A stretch of DNA of 64,000 nucleotides from Bacteroidota bacterium (GTDB taxonomy: Bacteria; Bacteroidota; Ignavibacteria; Kryptoniales; JAKASW01): NCBI GenBank assembly GCA_021845665.1, contig JAJZVO010000006.1:49503-113502 (forward strand), read 5' to 3'. How positions within the stretch are numbered: position 1 is the first letter of the stretch; each line of letters begins with the position of its first letter. This document shows, one piece after another, positions 1 to 9,134 of the stretch. A program made the position numbers and the translations under genes. The notes under the pieces are model-generated. The model searched no databases. It was not told where the DNA came from and worked only from the letters and a program-made list of their open reading frames with translations.

Positions 1-924
1 GAGTCGATTACAGGTGTGAAAGTCGAAGCGCCGATCAACAAGAAAGGCGCGGAGATACTCTTCATTACTCCATCAGCCGATTACTTCGGCAGCCCTCACT
101 ATTACACGCTGCTCGGTTACCTCGCGCTGTTCCACGAGATAGGTCTCGATTATACCTGGAGCACTTACGCTTCGGAAGGGGGCAATTTCGGCTCATTCCT
201 TTCGCACGATATGATGAAGAGCCTCAATGCCAAGATGTATGCCGAGGCGAGGCGGCTCGGGGTCAAATGGATACTCGGCGGCGAGTGCGGCCATATGTGG
301 AGAGTCGTCCACCAGTATATGAACACGCTCAACGGCCCAGCCGATTTTCTGGAAGAACCTGTTTCCCCGGTGACGGGGACGAAGTTCGGGAACGCCAGGT
401 CGACAAAGATGGTACACATCTGTGAGTTCACGGCAGACCTGATCAAGAACGGCAAGATCAAGCTCGACAAGAGCCGGAACGATAACCGGCGGGTAACATT
501 TCACGATTCGTGCAACCCGGCGAGGGCTTTGGGCCTGATAGAAGAACCGCGGTTCATAATCAGGAACGCATGCAACAATTTTTTCGAGATGCCTGAGAAT
601 ACAATCAAGGAGCAGACATTTTGCTGCGGAAGCGGCGCCGGGCTCGGAACCGACGAGAACCTTGAAATGAGAATGAGAGGCGGACTGCCGAGAGCCAATG
701 CCGTGAAGTTCGTGAAGGAGAAGCACGGCGTCAATTTCCTCGGCTGCATTTGTGCGATCGACAAGGCGACGCTTCCGCCGCTTATGGAGTACTGGGTCGG
801 CGGCGTCGACGTCGGAGGCGTTCATGAGCTCGTCGGCAATGCGCTCATCATGAAGGGCGAAAAGGAGCGAACGACGGACCTCCGAGGAGACCCGCTTCAT
901 ATCGAAGGGAATAGGCATGTATGA
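1..924 (+). CDS. dsrK: DsrK, HdrD-like iron-sulfur subunit of DsrMKJOP (3' part)
   Basis: The gene is open from the first base and continues beyond the left edge; about 307 C-terminal residues are visible. DsrK is the cytoplasmic catalytic-type subunit of the DsrMKJOP membrane complex, related to heterodisulfide reductase HdrD, and is thought to exchange electrons with the DsrC trisulfide. Cysteine-rich CCG-type motifs are seen: GGECGH, HDSCNPAR, FCCGSGAG and GCICAIDKA, as in the HdrD/DsrK family. The end overlaps the dsrJ start by 8 bp, so the two genes are probably translationally coupled. The N-terminal 4Fe-4S ferredoxin part and the upstream genes, expected to be dsrM and perhaps dsrAB/dsrC, lie outside the window. 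Confidence 0.93.
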   Translation, partial: ESITGVKVEAPINKKGAEILFITPSADYFGSPHYYTLLGYLALFHEIGLDYTWSTYASEGGNFGSFLSHDMMKSLNAKMYAEARRLGVKWILGGECGHMWRVVHQYMNTLNGPADFLEEPVSPVTGTKFGNARSTKMVHICEFTADLIKNGKIKLDKSRNDNRRVTFHDSCNPARALGLIEEPRFIIRNACNNFFEMPENTIKEQTFCCGSGAGLGTDENLEMRMRGGLPRANAVKFVKEKHGVNFLGCICAIDKATLPPLMEYWVGGVDVGGVHELVGNALIMKGEKERTTDLRGDPLHIEGNRHV

Positions 925-1411
925 CTGTGGTAAGATAATCGCAGGACTCGTAATCTTCGTAGGATTGTTCACATCTCCGTTCTGGTACGACCTTTCCAGC
1001 AGTACCGCACTGCAAACGCCGAATCCTGTCCTCCCGACGAAGGCGGATCAGAATGAATGTGTGGCGAGTCTGGAGTTTATGCGCCGAGACCACATGGCCT
1101 TGCTGAATGAATGGAGGACGGAAGTTGTCAGGGACGGGATTACTTACTACAGGTCTGCGAACGGAAGGGAGTTCGAGATGAGATACACCAAGACATGTCT
1201 CGGCTGTCATCCTGATCCTTCGCAGTTCTGCGACCAGTGCCATAACTACATTGGAGTCAGCCTTTACTGCTGGGATTGTCATAATAAACCGGCACTGCAA
1301 CGTCAAGGACCGCAGTTGGCAGAAATCTTAAGCCCTAAATCCGAAATTCTAAACAAACACCAAATGCAAAATCCAAAGCAGTTAAAACTCATGTTCAGCC
1401 ATAGAAGGTAA
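917..1411 (+). CDS. dsrJ: DsrJ, triheme periplasmic cytochrome c
   Basis: DsrJ is the periplasmic cytochrome of DsrMKJOP. An uncleaved membrane anchor spans residues 6-24. Three heme c sites follow: CLGCH (94-98), CDQCH (105-109) and CWDCH (118-122), the number expected for DsrJ. Cys48 lies in the region where DsrJ proteins carry the unusual Cys axial heme ligand. The ATG at 917 overlaps the dsrK end. The last ~30 residues (from about 1320) look unlike DsrJ. They are encoded by one arm of an AT-rich inverted repeat that recurs near 10.4 kb, so the natural C-terminus has probably been replaced or extended by read-through into that repeat. Confidence 0.92.
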   Translation: MYDCGKIIAGLVIFVGLFTSPFWYDLSSSTALQTPNPVLPTKADQNECVASLEFMRRDHMALLNEWRTEVVRDGITYYRSANGREFEMRYTKTCLGCHPDPSQFCDQCHNYIGVSLYCWDCHNKPALQRQGPQLAEILSPKSEILNKHQMQNPKQLKLMFSHRR

Positions 1412-1475
1412 GTGTGACCAATGCGGTTTATGACATTAGGATTTGTTTAGAGTTTAATGTTTAGGATTTTGAGCT
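1320..1475. repeat. Imperfect inverted repeat, copy A (CTAAAC-type)
   Basis: The left arm (about 1332-1375, with CTAAATCCGAAATTCTAAAC) and the right arm (about 1436-1472, with TTTGTTTAGAGTTTAATG) are imperfect reverse complements, so the DNA or RNA can fold into a long hairpin. A related element occurs at about 10388-10545. Copy A starts inside the dsrJ frame, supplies its last ~30 codons, and lies in the gap before dsrO. It looks like a dispersed extragenic palindrome rather than coding sequence. Confidence 0.65.
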
Positions 1476-1528
1476 TCCTTCGCATCGTTCAAGAAATTCA
1501 GATCAGAGTCTAAGAATCCGGAAGATGA

Positions 1529-2332
1529 ATGAGCATTAGTCGAAGAACAATCTTGAAATTAGCCGGCCTCACGGCGCTTGGGGTCACGGCTGAAAACTAT
1601 GCGAGCGCTCACGCAGGGAGCACCACGGCAAAGATACTCTCGAAGGCTGTCGGCGCAGGGAAGCGACTGACGAAGAGCAACTTGCAGCAAAAGGTACGGC
1701 TTGCGATGGTCGTTGATCTCAGGAAATGCGTCGCAGACCAGGGGTGCACGAAATGTATCGACGTCTGCAACAAGGCTCACAACATTCCCGACTTCGGCGA
1801 CTCAAAGGATGCCATAAAGTGGATATGGAAAGAGCCCTACGAGAACGCTTTCGTGGACCAGGAAAACTTCTACATGCGGGATGAGTTCAGGAACAAAATG
1901 GTCCCGGTGTTCTGCAACAACTGCGACAATCCGCCGTGCGTGGAAGTGTGTCCGACCCAGGCGACTTTCCAGCGGCCCGACGGGATCGTGATGATGGACT
2001 GGCATCGCTGCATCGGGTGCCGCTACTGTATGGCAGCCTGTCCGTATGGCTCCCGAAGCTTCAACTGGAGGGACCCGCGTCCGTTCATCAGGGATATTAA
2101 CCCGGACTACCCGACACGGATGAAAGGCGTTGTGGAGAAGTGCACGTGGTGCGACGAGAGAGTCGACCAGGGACTCCTTCCGCTTTGCGTCGAAGCCTGC
2201 CCCGAAAAGGCGATGGTCTTCGGGAACCTGAACGACCCCAACTCCGAGGTGAGGCAGTTGCTTAAAGACAATTTCTCTGTCAGGCGAAAACCGGGATTAG
2301 GCACGAGCCCCGAAGTCTATTACCTGGTATAA
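1529..2332 (+). CDS. dsrO: DsrO, Tat-exported periplasmic ferredoxin
   Basis: DsrO is the periplasmic multi-cluster iron-sulfur subunit of DsrMKJOP, placed between DsrJ and DsrP. The N-terminus carries a twin-arginine signal (SRRTILK, arginines 5-6) followed by a hydrophobic stretch, so it is exported folded with cofactors. The cysteine groups CVADQGCTKCIDVC, CNNCDNPPCVEVCP, CIGCRYCMAACPYG and CTWC...CVEACP match the NrfC/DsrO four-cluster ferredoxin layout. Its 267 residues are typical. The ATG at 1529 has a GGAAG a few bases upstream. dsrP begins 9 bp after the stop. Confidence 0.93.
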   Translation: MSISRRTILKLAGLTALGVTAENYASAHAGSTTAKILSKAVGAGKRLTKSNLQQKVRLAMVVDLRKCVADQGCTKCIDVCNKAHNIPDFGDSKDAIKWIWKEPYENAFVDQENFYMRDEFRNKMVPVFCNNCDNPPCVEVCPTQATFQRPDGIVMMDWHRCIGCRYCMAACPYGSRSFNWRDPRPFIRDINPDYPTRMKGVVEKCTWCDERVDQGLLPLCVEACPEKAMVFGNLNDPNSEVRQLLKDNFSVRRKPGLGTSPEVYYLV

Positions 2333-2341
2333 GGTGCACAA

Positions 2342-3499
2342 ATGATAGAACACGCTTTCAGAGGGAGCAAAAAATACTGGAGCTGGCTCCTATTCCTGGC
2401 CCTGATAATCCTGGCCGGATTCTATTTCTACATGAGACAATTTAGTTATGGTCTGGGAATTACCGGCATGAGCAGGAATGTTAGCTGGGGTCTTTACATC
2501 GCCCAGTTTACTTTCATAGTCGGCGTCGCGGCTTCCGCGGTGATGGTTGTTCTCCCTTACTACCTGCACGACTACAAGGCATTCGGGAAGATCACGATAC
2601 TCGGCGAGTTCCTTGCCATCTCTTCTGTGATCATGTGCATGCTCTTTGTCTTTGTCGACCTCGGCCAGCCATTCCGGGTATTGAATATCTTTCTCTATCC
2701 GACATTCCACTCATTAATGTTCTGGGACGTCGTTGCATTGACGGGTTATCTTGTTTTGAACGTGGTCATAACACGCGTGACATTGGCAGCGGAGCGCAAT
2801 TCAATTCCTCCTCCGAAGTGGATCAGGCCGATAATAATCATATCGATCCCCTGGGCAATTAGTATCCACACGGTTACTGCGTTCCTCTTTGCCGGTCTGG
2901 CCGGAAGACCCTTCTGGCTAACGGCCGTCCTCGCGCCGCGATTCCTGGCATCCGCGTTTTCCGCCGGTCCCGCGCTCCTGCTTCTCCTGTGCCTTCTTCT
3001 CAGGAGGCTGACGAACTTCGATGCGGGCGAGGAGGCGATTAAGAAACTCGGATTGATAATTACATACGCCATGTGTGTGAATGTATTCCTCATTCTCATG
3101 GAATTCTTCACGACGTTCTACAGTCACATCCCGGAGGACGCGGCTCACATGCAGTATCTCTACTTCGGCCTCGATGGAAAGGCGCGGCTCGCGCCGTGGA
3201 TGTGGACCTCGGCGATCCTTGCGATCGTCTCGCTTGCCATTCTGCTCGTCCCCCGGGCTCGCAGGAACCACAGGACACTTATCGTCGCATGCATCGCCGT
3301 GTTCCTGTCCATTTGGATAGACAAGGGGCTTGGCCTCGTGATTACGGGCTTCATCCCGTCTCCATTTGGAAAGGTGATCCAGTACTGGCCCACGCTGCCG
3401 GAGACGCTGATAGCCGCCGGCATATGGGCCATCGGCGTGTTCTTCATAACGATATTTTACAAGATGGCACTCTCAATAAGAAGTGAACTCGAGGCGTGA
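2342..3499 (+). CDS. dsrP: DsrP, NrfD-type integral membrane quinone subunit
   Basis: This is a 385-residue, highly hydrophobic protein of the NrfD/PsrC family and is the quinone-interacting membrane anchor of DsrMKJOP. Multiple transmembrane helices run through the whole length, starting with the helix at residues 15-30 (WSWLLFLALIILAGFYF). With DsrK, DsrJ and DsrO it links the menaquinone pool to cytoplasmic DsrC chemistry. It follows dsrO by 9 bp and is the last gene of the dsr operon here. Downstream sequence is a scar of broken genes rather than another dsr gene. Confidence 0.92.
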   Translation: MIEHAFRGSKKYWSWLLFLALIILAGFYFYMRQFSYGLGITGMSRNVSWGLYIAQFTFIVGVAASAVMVVLPYYLHDYKAFGKITILGEFLAISSVIMCMLFVFVDLGQPFRVLNIFLYPTFHSLMFWDVVALTGYLVLNVVITRVTLAAERNSIPPPKWIRPIIIISIPWAISIHTVTAFLFAGLAGRPFWLTAVLAPRFLASAFSAGPALLLLLCLLLRRLTNFDAGEEAIKKLGLIITYAMCVNVFLILMEFFTTFYSHIPEDAAHMQYLYFGLDGKARLAPWMWTSAILAIVSLAILLVPRARRNHRTLIVACIAVFLSIWIDKGLGLVITGFIPSPFGKVIQYWPTLPETLIAAGIWAIGVFFITIFYKMALSIRSELEA

Positions 3500-3521
3500 A
3501 ATGTCCATGGTGCCCGCATCT

Positions 3522-3570
3522 GTCAAGACAGTCTTTAACCGCCAAGGACGCAAAGGGACGCCAAGGAAAT
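3522..3570 (+). repeat. Short dispersed repeat (AACCGCCAAGGACGCAAAGG type)
   Basis: The G/A-rich stretch with the pattern AACCGCCAAGGACGC AAAGG ACGCCAAGG lies directly before the GxxExxY remnant. A diverged reverse-strand relative is visible around 30690-30752 (TTGGTGG...GGCGGTCAAGTAAAG). Such short repeats commonly flank GxxExxY genes. Confidence 0.45.
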
Positions 3571-3571
3571 T

Positions 3572-3751
3572 ATGACAGAGGACGAACTCGGCAAGATCCT
3601 AGTGGATTGCACACTGAATATCGACAAGGCGCTCGGTCCAGGACTTCTCGAACCCGTCTACGTGTCGTGTGGTCTGAAATTAGGCATCCTCATAGACTTT
3701 AACGTGAAATTGCTTAAGAACGGTATCAAGGGAGTCGTAAACCATCTATGA
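3572..3751 (+). pseudogene. GxxExxY protein remnant with internal deletion
   Basis: The frame encodes 59 residues with the family signature GPGLLEPVY near residue 27, followed at once by the typical C-terminal end (LGILIDFNVKLLKNGIK). Intact GxxExxY proteins (PD-(D/E)XK-like fold) are about 120-130 residues, so the middle, including the expected catalytic core, has been lost in frame. It lies between dsrP and a truncated flavoprotein and follows a short dispersed repeat. I regard it as a non-functional remnant. Confidence 0.7.
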
Positions 3752-4428
3752 CTACAAAATCCCTGGCGGTAGGCTTCTGTATCCGCAGAGCGCGCTTGCT
3801 TAATGTGGTTATCATAGGCGGCATGGCAGCTGGGTGCCGGGCTGCGGCCAGGCTGAGTAGGCTCTCGGCAGAGCATCGCGTGACGATTGTCGAGAGGAGT
3901 CCCTTCATTTCGTTCAGCAGCTGCGGCCTCCCGCTTTTCGCGTCCGGAGAAGTAGATGGTATCTCCAATCTCTACAAGACATCTTACGGCGCCGTCAGGG
4001 ACGCAGAATTCTTTCGCGAGGTGAAGAGAGTGAAGGTCCTGACTGAAACTGAAGTGCTCGAAGTCCGCACGGAGAAAAATGAAGTCGTGTGTAAACCGGC
4101 CGGAGGAGACGGTGCGTTTACTCTGCCGTACGATTCGCTGATATTTGCCACCGGTTCGGAACCGGTGAGGCCGACCTTTCCTTGTGTCAGGTCGCCTCTG
4201 ATCTCGTCTTTCCACTACCCGGGTGATGCTGAGAATTTCAGGAAGGCCGCACAGAAAGGAAAGGTTGCGACTGCGGTAATAATCGGCGGCGGGAACCTCC
4301 TTTACAGCAAAATTGAAAAATGTTTGAGTACTAGGGACGTGGCCGAAAACCCGCTGCAAAACTATTTAACCACAAAGGTCACGAAGAAATGGCGCAAAGA
4401 GCACAAAGAAAGAGCGATAAATGAATAG
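3748..4428 (+). pseudogene. FAD/NAD(P) disulfide oxidoreductase, 3'-truncated
   Basis: The first ~185 residues resemble CoA-disulfide reductase/NADH oxidase-type flavoproteins: a Rossmann motif VVIIGGMAAGCRAA, the redox-cysteine region FISFSSCGLP, and ATGSEPVRP. The second nucleotide-binding motif (AVIIGGG) begins and then similarity ends abruptly at about 4296. The rest of the frame is read out of a palindromic repeat starting near 4326. Family members are about 440-560 residues, so more than half is missing. The first ~16 residues are also atypical; the family-like start would be the TTG near 3796. It is probably inactive, broken by the repeat or an associated deletion. Confidence 0.75.
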
Positions 4429-4491
4429 AGCCCTTCGTGTCCTTCGTGAAAAATCTTCGTGCTCTTTGTGGTTTGACTTTTCGGCCGCGTC
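4326..4491 (+). repeat. 165-bp palindromic repeat with terminal inverted repeats, copy 1
   Basis: The ends carry inverted repeats (GACGTGGCCGAAAA at 4336-4349; TTTTCGGCCGCGTC at 4478-4491). The inside holds a second, larger palindrome (AACCACAAAG...CTTTGTGGTT). A near-identical copy with only a handful of differences lies in the opposite orientation at 29652-29815. No transposase is encoded. Copy 1 ends the truncated flavoprotein gene. It looks like a MITE or extragenic palindromic element. Confidence 0.85.
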
Positions 4492-4599
4492 TCTAGACCT
4501 TCGTTGAAAAGTGCAGCCTGCCATGAGCAATGAGAGTCACTTACGATTCATGAAAGATAGGCGTCGTGAAATGGAATATAGAATGAGCAGGGAGGCAAT

Positions 4600-5430
4600 A
4601 TGTCCATCATAACCATTTCAAGAGGATCGTTGAGCGCATCAGCAATGCTTGCCGCGAAAGTGTCGGAAAGACTCGGCTGGCCGGTGGTGACGAGGGAAGA
4701 TGTACTCGGGGCTGCCGGGAAATATGGAATTAAAGATACGGGGTTGGGTGAGCTCTCCTTCATTGAAAAATCGCCGGGCTTTCTGGACAAGATGGGGGAC
4801 CGGAAGAAACAATACCTCGTTTGTTTTCAAACCGCGCTTTTCGATTTCGCGCTTAAAGGGAACTTCATCTATAACGGTCACCTGGCGCAGTTTCTTCTGA
4901 GGGAAGTTCCGTCGGTGGTAAGTATACTTCTGACCGCACCGGATGAATTCAGGATCAGCAGTGTAATGAAGGAGAGCGGCAAGTCGAGAGAAGAGGCCGT
5001 ATCACACATAAGGCTTACCGACGAAAGACGGCAGAAATGGTCGCATTTTCTTTACGGCGTGAACTGGCGCGACCCGACATATTATGATCTGGTTTTCAAC
5101 ATCGAAAGGATAAGCGTCGACCTTGCCGCAGACATTCTTGCCGGCATTGCGTCGAGAAAAGAATTCAAATCGGGCAAGGAGGCACAGCAGGTCGTCTCAA
5201 ATCTGCGTTTGGCATCAATCGCAAAAGTGACACTTCAACAATCGCCGCGAACGAGGGGGAGCGGTGTGGAGGTCGAAGCGGATTCCGCTTCCGGCTTGTT
5301 GACAGTGAAGGGAAACTGCCCGAGGGTTGGTGCGAAAATGTGGGAGAACGATATAAGAACCGTCCTCTCCAAAGTCGAAGGTGTAAAGACCATCAAAGTC
5401 GACAAAAACGTTGTGGGATACTACGAATAA
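4600..5430 (+). CDS. Cytidylate-kinase-like protein with C-terminal BON-like domain
   Basis: Residues ~1-195 resemble the cytidylate-kinase-like family: IITISRG at the N-terminus instead of a classical Walker A, then GWPVVTRE, and a NGHLAQFLLREVPSVV segment typical of the group. Residues ~210-276 form a small alpha/beta domain (GLLTVKGNCPRVGAKMWE...VEGVKTIKVD) reminiscent of a BON or heavy-metal-associated fold. Substrate and role are unknown. The ATG at 4600 has a good ribosome site (GGGAGG about 7 bp upstream). qmoA starts 15 bp after the stop, so co-transcription with the qmo genes is likely. A link to sulfur metabolism is suggested only by position. Confidence 0.65.
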   Translation: MSIITISRGSLSASAMLAAKVSERLGWPVVTREDVLGAAGKYGIKDTGLGELSFIEKSPGFLDKMGDRKKQYLVCFQTALFDFALKGNFIYNGHLAQFLLREVPSVVSILLTAPDEFRISSVMKESGKSREEAVSHIRLTDERRQKWSHFLYGVNWRDPTYYDLVFNIERISVDLAADILAGIASRKEFKSGKEAQQVVSNLRLASIAKVTLQQSPRTRGSGVEVEADSASGLLTVKGNCPRVGAKMWENDIRTVLSKVEGVKTIKVDKNVVGYYE

Positions 5431-5445
5431 AATTGAGAATATATC

Positions 5446-6702
5446 ATGACTGAGGCTTCAATATCTTCTGATCTTCTCGTCGTAGGTGCAGGCATTGCCG
5501 GTATCACTGCGGCTGTCGAGGCCGCCGAGACAGGACTGAGAGTTGCGCTCATCGAGAAAAGGCCGTATATCGGCGGGAAAGTAACCCAGTTCAACAAGTA
5601 CTTCCCAAAACTATGCCCGCCTTCCTGTGGACTCGAAATAAATATTCGCCGGCTTCGTACAAACCCGAAGGTGAAACTATTAACCCAGGCGGAAGTTAGC
5701 GCTGTATCAACGCAACAGGGAAGATACGACGTGAACGTCAAGGTGAAGCCAAGGTTTGTCACCGATCAATGCACTTCCTGCGGTGAGTGTGTGAAAGTCT
5801 GCCCGGAATCCAGGAGCAACGATTTCAATTATGGTATGGACCGCACGGCCTCAATCTACATTCCGTATGAAAATGCTTACCCCTCGAAATATGTAATCGA
5901 TGATACGACGTGCAAAGGGACGAGCTGTAATAAGTGCGTAAAGGCATGCAGGTATGGCGCCATAGACCTGTCGCAAAAAGAAGAGACTGTGAGCATACAA
6001 ACGGGTGCTATCATCTGGGCGACAGGATGGGAACCTTACGACGCGAACAAACTCGATGTGTTCGGCTTCGGAACATTCCCCGATGTCATCACGAACGTGA
6101 TGATGGAACGGCTCGCCGCACCCGACGGCCCGACGAAGGGAAAGATTCTTCGGCCCTCAACCAACGGAGCCATCGAAAGTGTCGCCTTCGTGCAGTGCGC
6201 CGGTTCGAGAGATGAAAATCACCTGGAATACTGTTCGTCAGTTTGTTGCATGGCTTCACTTAAGCACACAAGATATATACGGGACCAGTACCCCGATGCT
6301 GAGATGGATATTTTTTATATCGACGTCCGCTCGAGCGGAGTATTCGAAGACTTCTACAGCGACGTCTCCAGAGATCCCAAAGTGCATTTCCACAGAGGGA
6401 AGGTGGCAAAGGTCTCGCTTGACCCATCTTCCGGCAGGTTGATTCTGGAATCGGAGGACACGCTGACAGGTACGCGTTTGAAGAAGCCCGCCGAGCTCGT
6501 CGTCCTCGCGACCGGGATGCAGCCGAACGTTAGTGACCTTCCGTTGGATCGTTCGCTGATCGACGGCGACGGCTTCCTGATTTCCGACGGGTCCGGAGCG
6601 ATCGCATGCGGCGTGAACACAAGACCCAAAGATGTATCTGCCGTCGTCCAGGAAGCGACGGGTTCGGTGTTGAAGGCAATTCAAGCAATCAAGAGGAATT
6701 AG
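5446..6702 (+). CDS. qmoA: QmoA, flavoprotein subunit of the Qmo complex
   Basis: QmoA is an HdrA-related FAD protein of the quinone-interacting membrane-bound oxidoreductase that exchanges electrons with APS reductase. The FAD motif VVGAGIAGITAAVEAAE is at residues ~9-25, followed by GGKVTQFNKYFPKLCPPSCG with the cysteines typical of QmoA/HdrA. A 4Fe-4S motif CTSCGECVKVCPE sits near residue 108 and another cysteine group (CKGTSCNKCVKAC) near 155. Its 418 residues are the usual length. qmoB starts 4 bp after the stop. Confidence 0.94.
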   Translation: MTEASISSDLLVVGAGIAGITAAVEAAETGLRVALIEKRPYIGGKVTQFNKYFPKLCPPSCGLEINIRRLRTNPKVKLLTQAEVSAVSTQQGRYDVNVKVKPRFVTDQCTSCGECVKVCPESRSNDFNYGMDRTASIYIPYENAYPSKYVIDDTTCKGTSCNKCVKACRYGAIDLSQKEETVSIQTGAIIWATGWEPYDANKLDVFGFGTFPDVITNVMMERLAAPDGPTKGKILRPSTNGAIESVAFVQCAGSRDENHLEYCSSVCCMASLKHTRYIRDQYPDAEMDIFYIDVRSSGVFEDFYSDVSRDPKVHFHRGKVAKVSLDPSSGRLILESEDTLTGTRLKKPAELVVLATGMQPNVSDLPLDRSLIDGDGFLISDGSGAIACGVNTRPKDVSAVVQEATGSVLKAIQAIKRN

Positions 6703-6706
6703 CACC

Positions 6707-8944
6707 ATGGCCATAGAGACTAAAGTCGGCGTCTACCTCTGTTCGGGATGCGGTATCGGTGAATCGATCAATTGCGACGGACTGGCGAAGGTTGCGACGG
6801 GCGAAAACAAAGTACCTCTTTGCAAGATCAAAGGCCGGCTCTGCAGCGATGAGGTTGTTGCGGAGATCAGGGATGATATCAAACGTGAAAATCTGAATCG
6901 TGTAGTGATCGGGGCCTGTTCTCCAAGGGTTCTCTCCGATGTGTTTCAATTCGACTCAAACGTACTGGTTGATCGTGTAAATCTCAGAGAGGGTGTTGCG
7001 TGGGCACACAAGCCGAACGACGAAGACACACAGATGCTCGCGGAAGATTACGTCCGAATGGGAATCGCAAAGGTCAGGAACAGCGAGCCTCCTGAGGCGT
7101 TCAGGTGCGATGTCAATGAAACGATCCTCGTAGTCGGTGGGGGCGTCACGGGGTTGACTTCCGCACTGGCTTCCGCCAAAGCAGGTTATTCCGTAGTCCT
7201 TGTGGAAAAAGAGTGTTCACTCGGAGGGTGGGCTAATAGAGTATACAAAGTCGCTCCGTATCATCCTCCTTATACGGACCCGCAAGACTCGAAGATACCT
7301 GAACTGATCCACGAAGTCGAAACGGACGCCAGGATAACCGTCATCACCTCCTGCCTAATTGAGAAGATTTCCGGGCAGCCCGGCAATTTCAAGGTGGTGT
7401 TGCGCATCGACGGAGGCGCCCGGACTGAACTGATGACCGTCGGCGCCATAGTTCAGGCCACAGGTTGGAAACCGTATGATCCCAACAAACTGGGCGCTCT
7501 TGGTTACGGCCGGTTCCACAACGTCATAACAGGTGTTCAGTTGGAAGATCGTTTCAAGAATGGAATCGATGTCGAGAACTCCGACGAGAAGCAAATCAAG
7601 AGTGTCGCGTTCATCCTATGCGCGGGTTCCCGGGATGAGAAACATCTTCCATATTGTTCTTCGATCTGCTGCTCTGCCTCTCTGAAGCAAGCCTTGTATA
7701 TCAGAGAGCGGTATCCCGACGCACTCGTGTATATAATTTACAGGGATATGCGAACCCCCGCCCAGCACGAGCTCTTCTACAAGCGCGTCCAGAATGAAGA
7801 CAAGATTTTTCTTACGAAGGGTGAAGTAACCGGTTTGAGTGATTCGGAGAGCGGCTCGATCGCCATTGACATAGACAATACTCTCCTTGGTGATAAGGTC
7901 CGAATAATATCCGACCTTGTAGTGCTGGCAACAGGTATGGTCCCGACGACGCTTGTCGGCAATGTCGAATCGGACGGTGTGGAAGATGCCGCGGAGGTGA
8001 CACTCGACGGTAAGAGGACTGCCGAGTCGGCTGAGGCCGGAGCGAAGATACTTAACCTGACCTACAGGCAGGGGACGGATCTGCCGACACTCAAATACGG
8101 TTTCCCCGATTCGCACTACATTTGTTTTCCGTACGAGACGAGAAGAACCGGCATATATGCAGCCGGGACCGTCCGTGCGCCGATGGATTACTCCGCCGCG
8201 AAGAACGACGCCTACGGCGCGGCGTTGAAGGCGATACAGATCATCCATTCCGTCAAAGAAGGGAAAGCCGTTCATCCGAGGTCTGGAGACGAATCGTTCC
8301 CCGAGTTCTTCCTGCAAAGATGCACTCAATGCAAACGGTGCACGGAAGAGTGCCCGTTCGGAACTCTTGACGAGGATGAGAAGGGGACTCCGCTCCCGAA
8401 TATCAACAGATGCCGGCGGTGTGGCATCTGTCTCGGCGCCTGCCCGGAGCGAATTATTTCCTTCAAGGATTATTCGATCCAGATGGTCTCTTCGATGATA
8501 AAGTCGGTCGAGATTCCCGACGAGGACGAAGACAAGCCGAGAATTCTCGCGTTCATGTGCGAGAACGATGCGTACCCGGCGCTCGACACGGCCGGTAAGT
8601 TCAGGATGGAATATGACCCCAACGTCCGCGTGATTCCTGTGCGCTGTCTGGGTTCGGTGAACGTCGTCTGGATTGCCGATGCACTCTCGAAAGGGTTCGA
8701 CGGCGTTCTCATGCTCGGCTGCAAGTTCGGCGTCGATTACCAGTGCCACTTCATTCGCGGGAGCGAGCTCGCGAATAAGAGGATGGAAAACGTTCAGGAG
8801 AAACTGAAGCAACTCGTGCTCGAGCCGCAGCGTGTGAAGCTCCTCACTCTTTCGATCGACGAATACGCGAAGCTGCCGGGCATCTTCGGCGAGTTCGTCC
8901 AGGAAATTAGAGAGCTCGGTCCAAACCCGTACAAGGGGATGTAG
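6707..8944 (+). CDS. qmoB: QmoB, HdrA/MvhD-like subunit of the Qmo complex
   Basis: This is a 745-residue flavo-iron-sulfur protein. The N-terminal cysteine region (CSGCGIGESINCDG) is followed by a FAD motif (VVGGGVTGLTSALASAKAGY, near residue 140), ferredoxin motifs CTQCKRCTEECPFG and CRRCGICLGACPE near 545-585, and an MvhD-type C-terminal domain from about 610 (ILAFMCENDAYPALD, LGCKFGVDYQCHF). This is the QmoB layout. Together with QmoA and QmoC it links AprBA to menaquinone. Here qmoC is not adjacent but about 5 kb downstream. Confidence 0.94.
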   Translation: MAIETKVGVYLCSGCGIGESINCDGLAKVATGENKVPLCKIKGRLCSDEVVAEIRDDIKRENLNRVVIGACSPRVLSDVFQFDSNVLVDRVNLREGVAWAHKPNDEDTQMLAEDYVRMGIAKVRNSEPPEAFRCDVNETILVVGGGVTGLTSALASAKAGYSVVLVEKECSLGGWANRVYKVAPYHPPYTDPQDSKIPELIHEVETDARITVITSCLIEKISGQPGNFKVVLRIDGGARTELMTVGAIVQATGWKPYDPNKLGALGYGRFHNVITGVQLEDRFKNGIDVENSDEKQIKSVAFILCAGSRDEKHLPYCSSICCSASLKQALYIRERYPDALVYIIYRDMRTPAQHELFYKRVQNEDKIFLTKGEVTGLSDSESGSIAIDIDNTLLGDKVRIISDLVVLATGMVPTTLVGNVESDGVEDAAEVTLDGKRTAESAEAGAKILNLTYRQGTDLPTLKYGFPDSHYICFPYETRRTGIYAAGTVRAPMDYSAAKNDAYGAALKAIQIIHSVKEGKAVHPRSGDESFPEFFLQRCTQCKRCTEECPFGTLDEDEKGTPLPNINRCRRCGICLGACPERIISFKDYSIQMVSSMIKSVEIPDEDEDKPRILAFMCENDAYPALDTAGKFRMEYDPNVRVIPVRCLGSVNVVWIADALSKGFDGVLMLGCKFGVDYQCHFIRGSELANKRMENVQEKLKQLVLEPQRVKLLTLSIDEYAKLPGIFGEFVQEIRELGPNPYKGM

Positions 8945-9134
8945 GCCCGGGCTGGGGCGCGCGCCTAAGTGGCAGCCAGACGCTCCGTGGCTTTGAATAT
9001 TTCATAGATATCCACCGCTCCCTCATTGCGGCCCAATCCCAACAACACGATTACAGAATTCCCGCTCCTCGTTGATTCTCCCTCGATGGGCGGGTATGTT
9101 TTTGCCGGTAACATTTTCAAATGAGAGGAAAGTC

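Noticed and set aside
4523..4612. 29-codon frame before the cytidylate-kinase-like gene
   Set aside because: It overlaps the well-supported start at 4600 and has no ribosome site or similarity.
9072..9134. Longer N-terminus of ATP sulfurylase
   Set aside because: The internal ATG at 9135 has a good ribosome site and the family-like start; the extra 21 residues do not fit.
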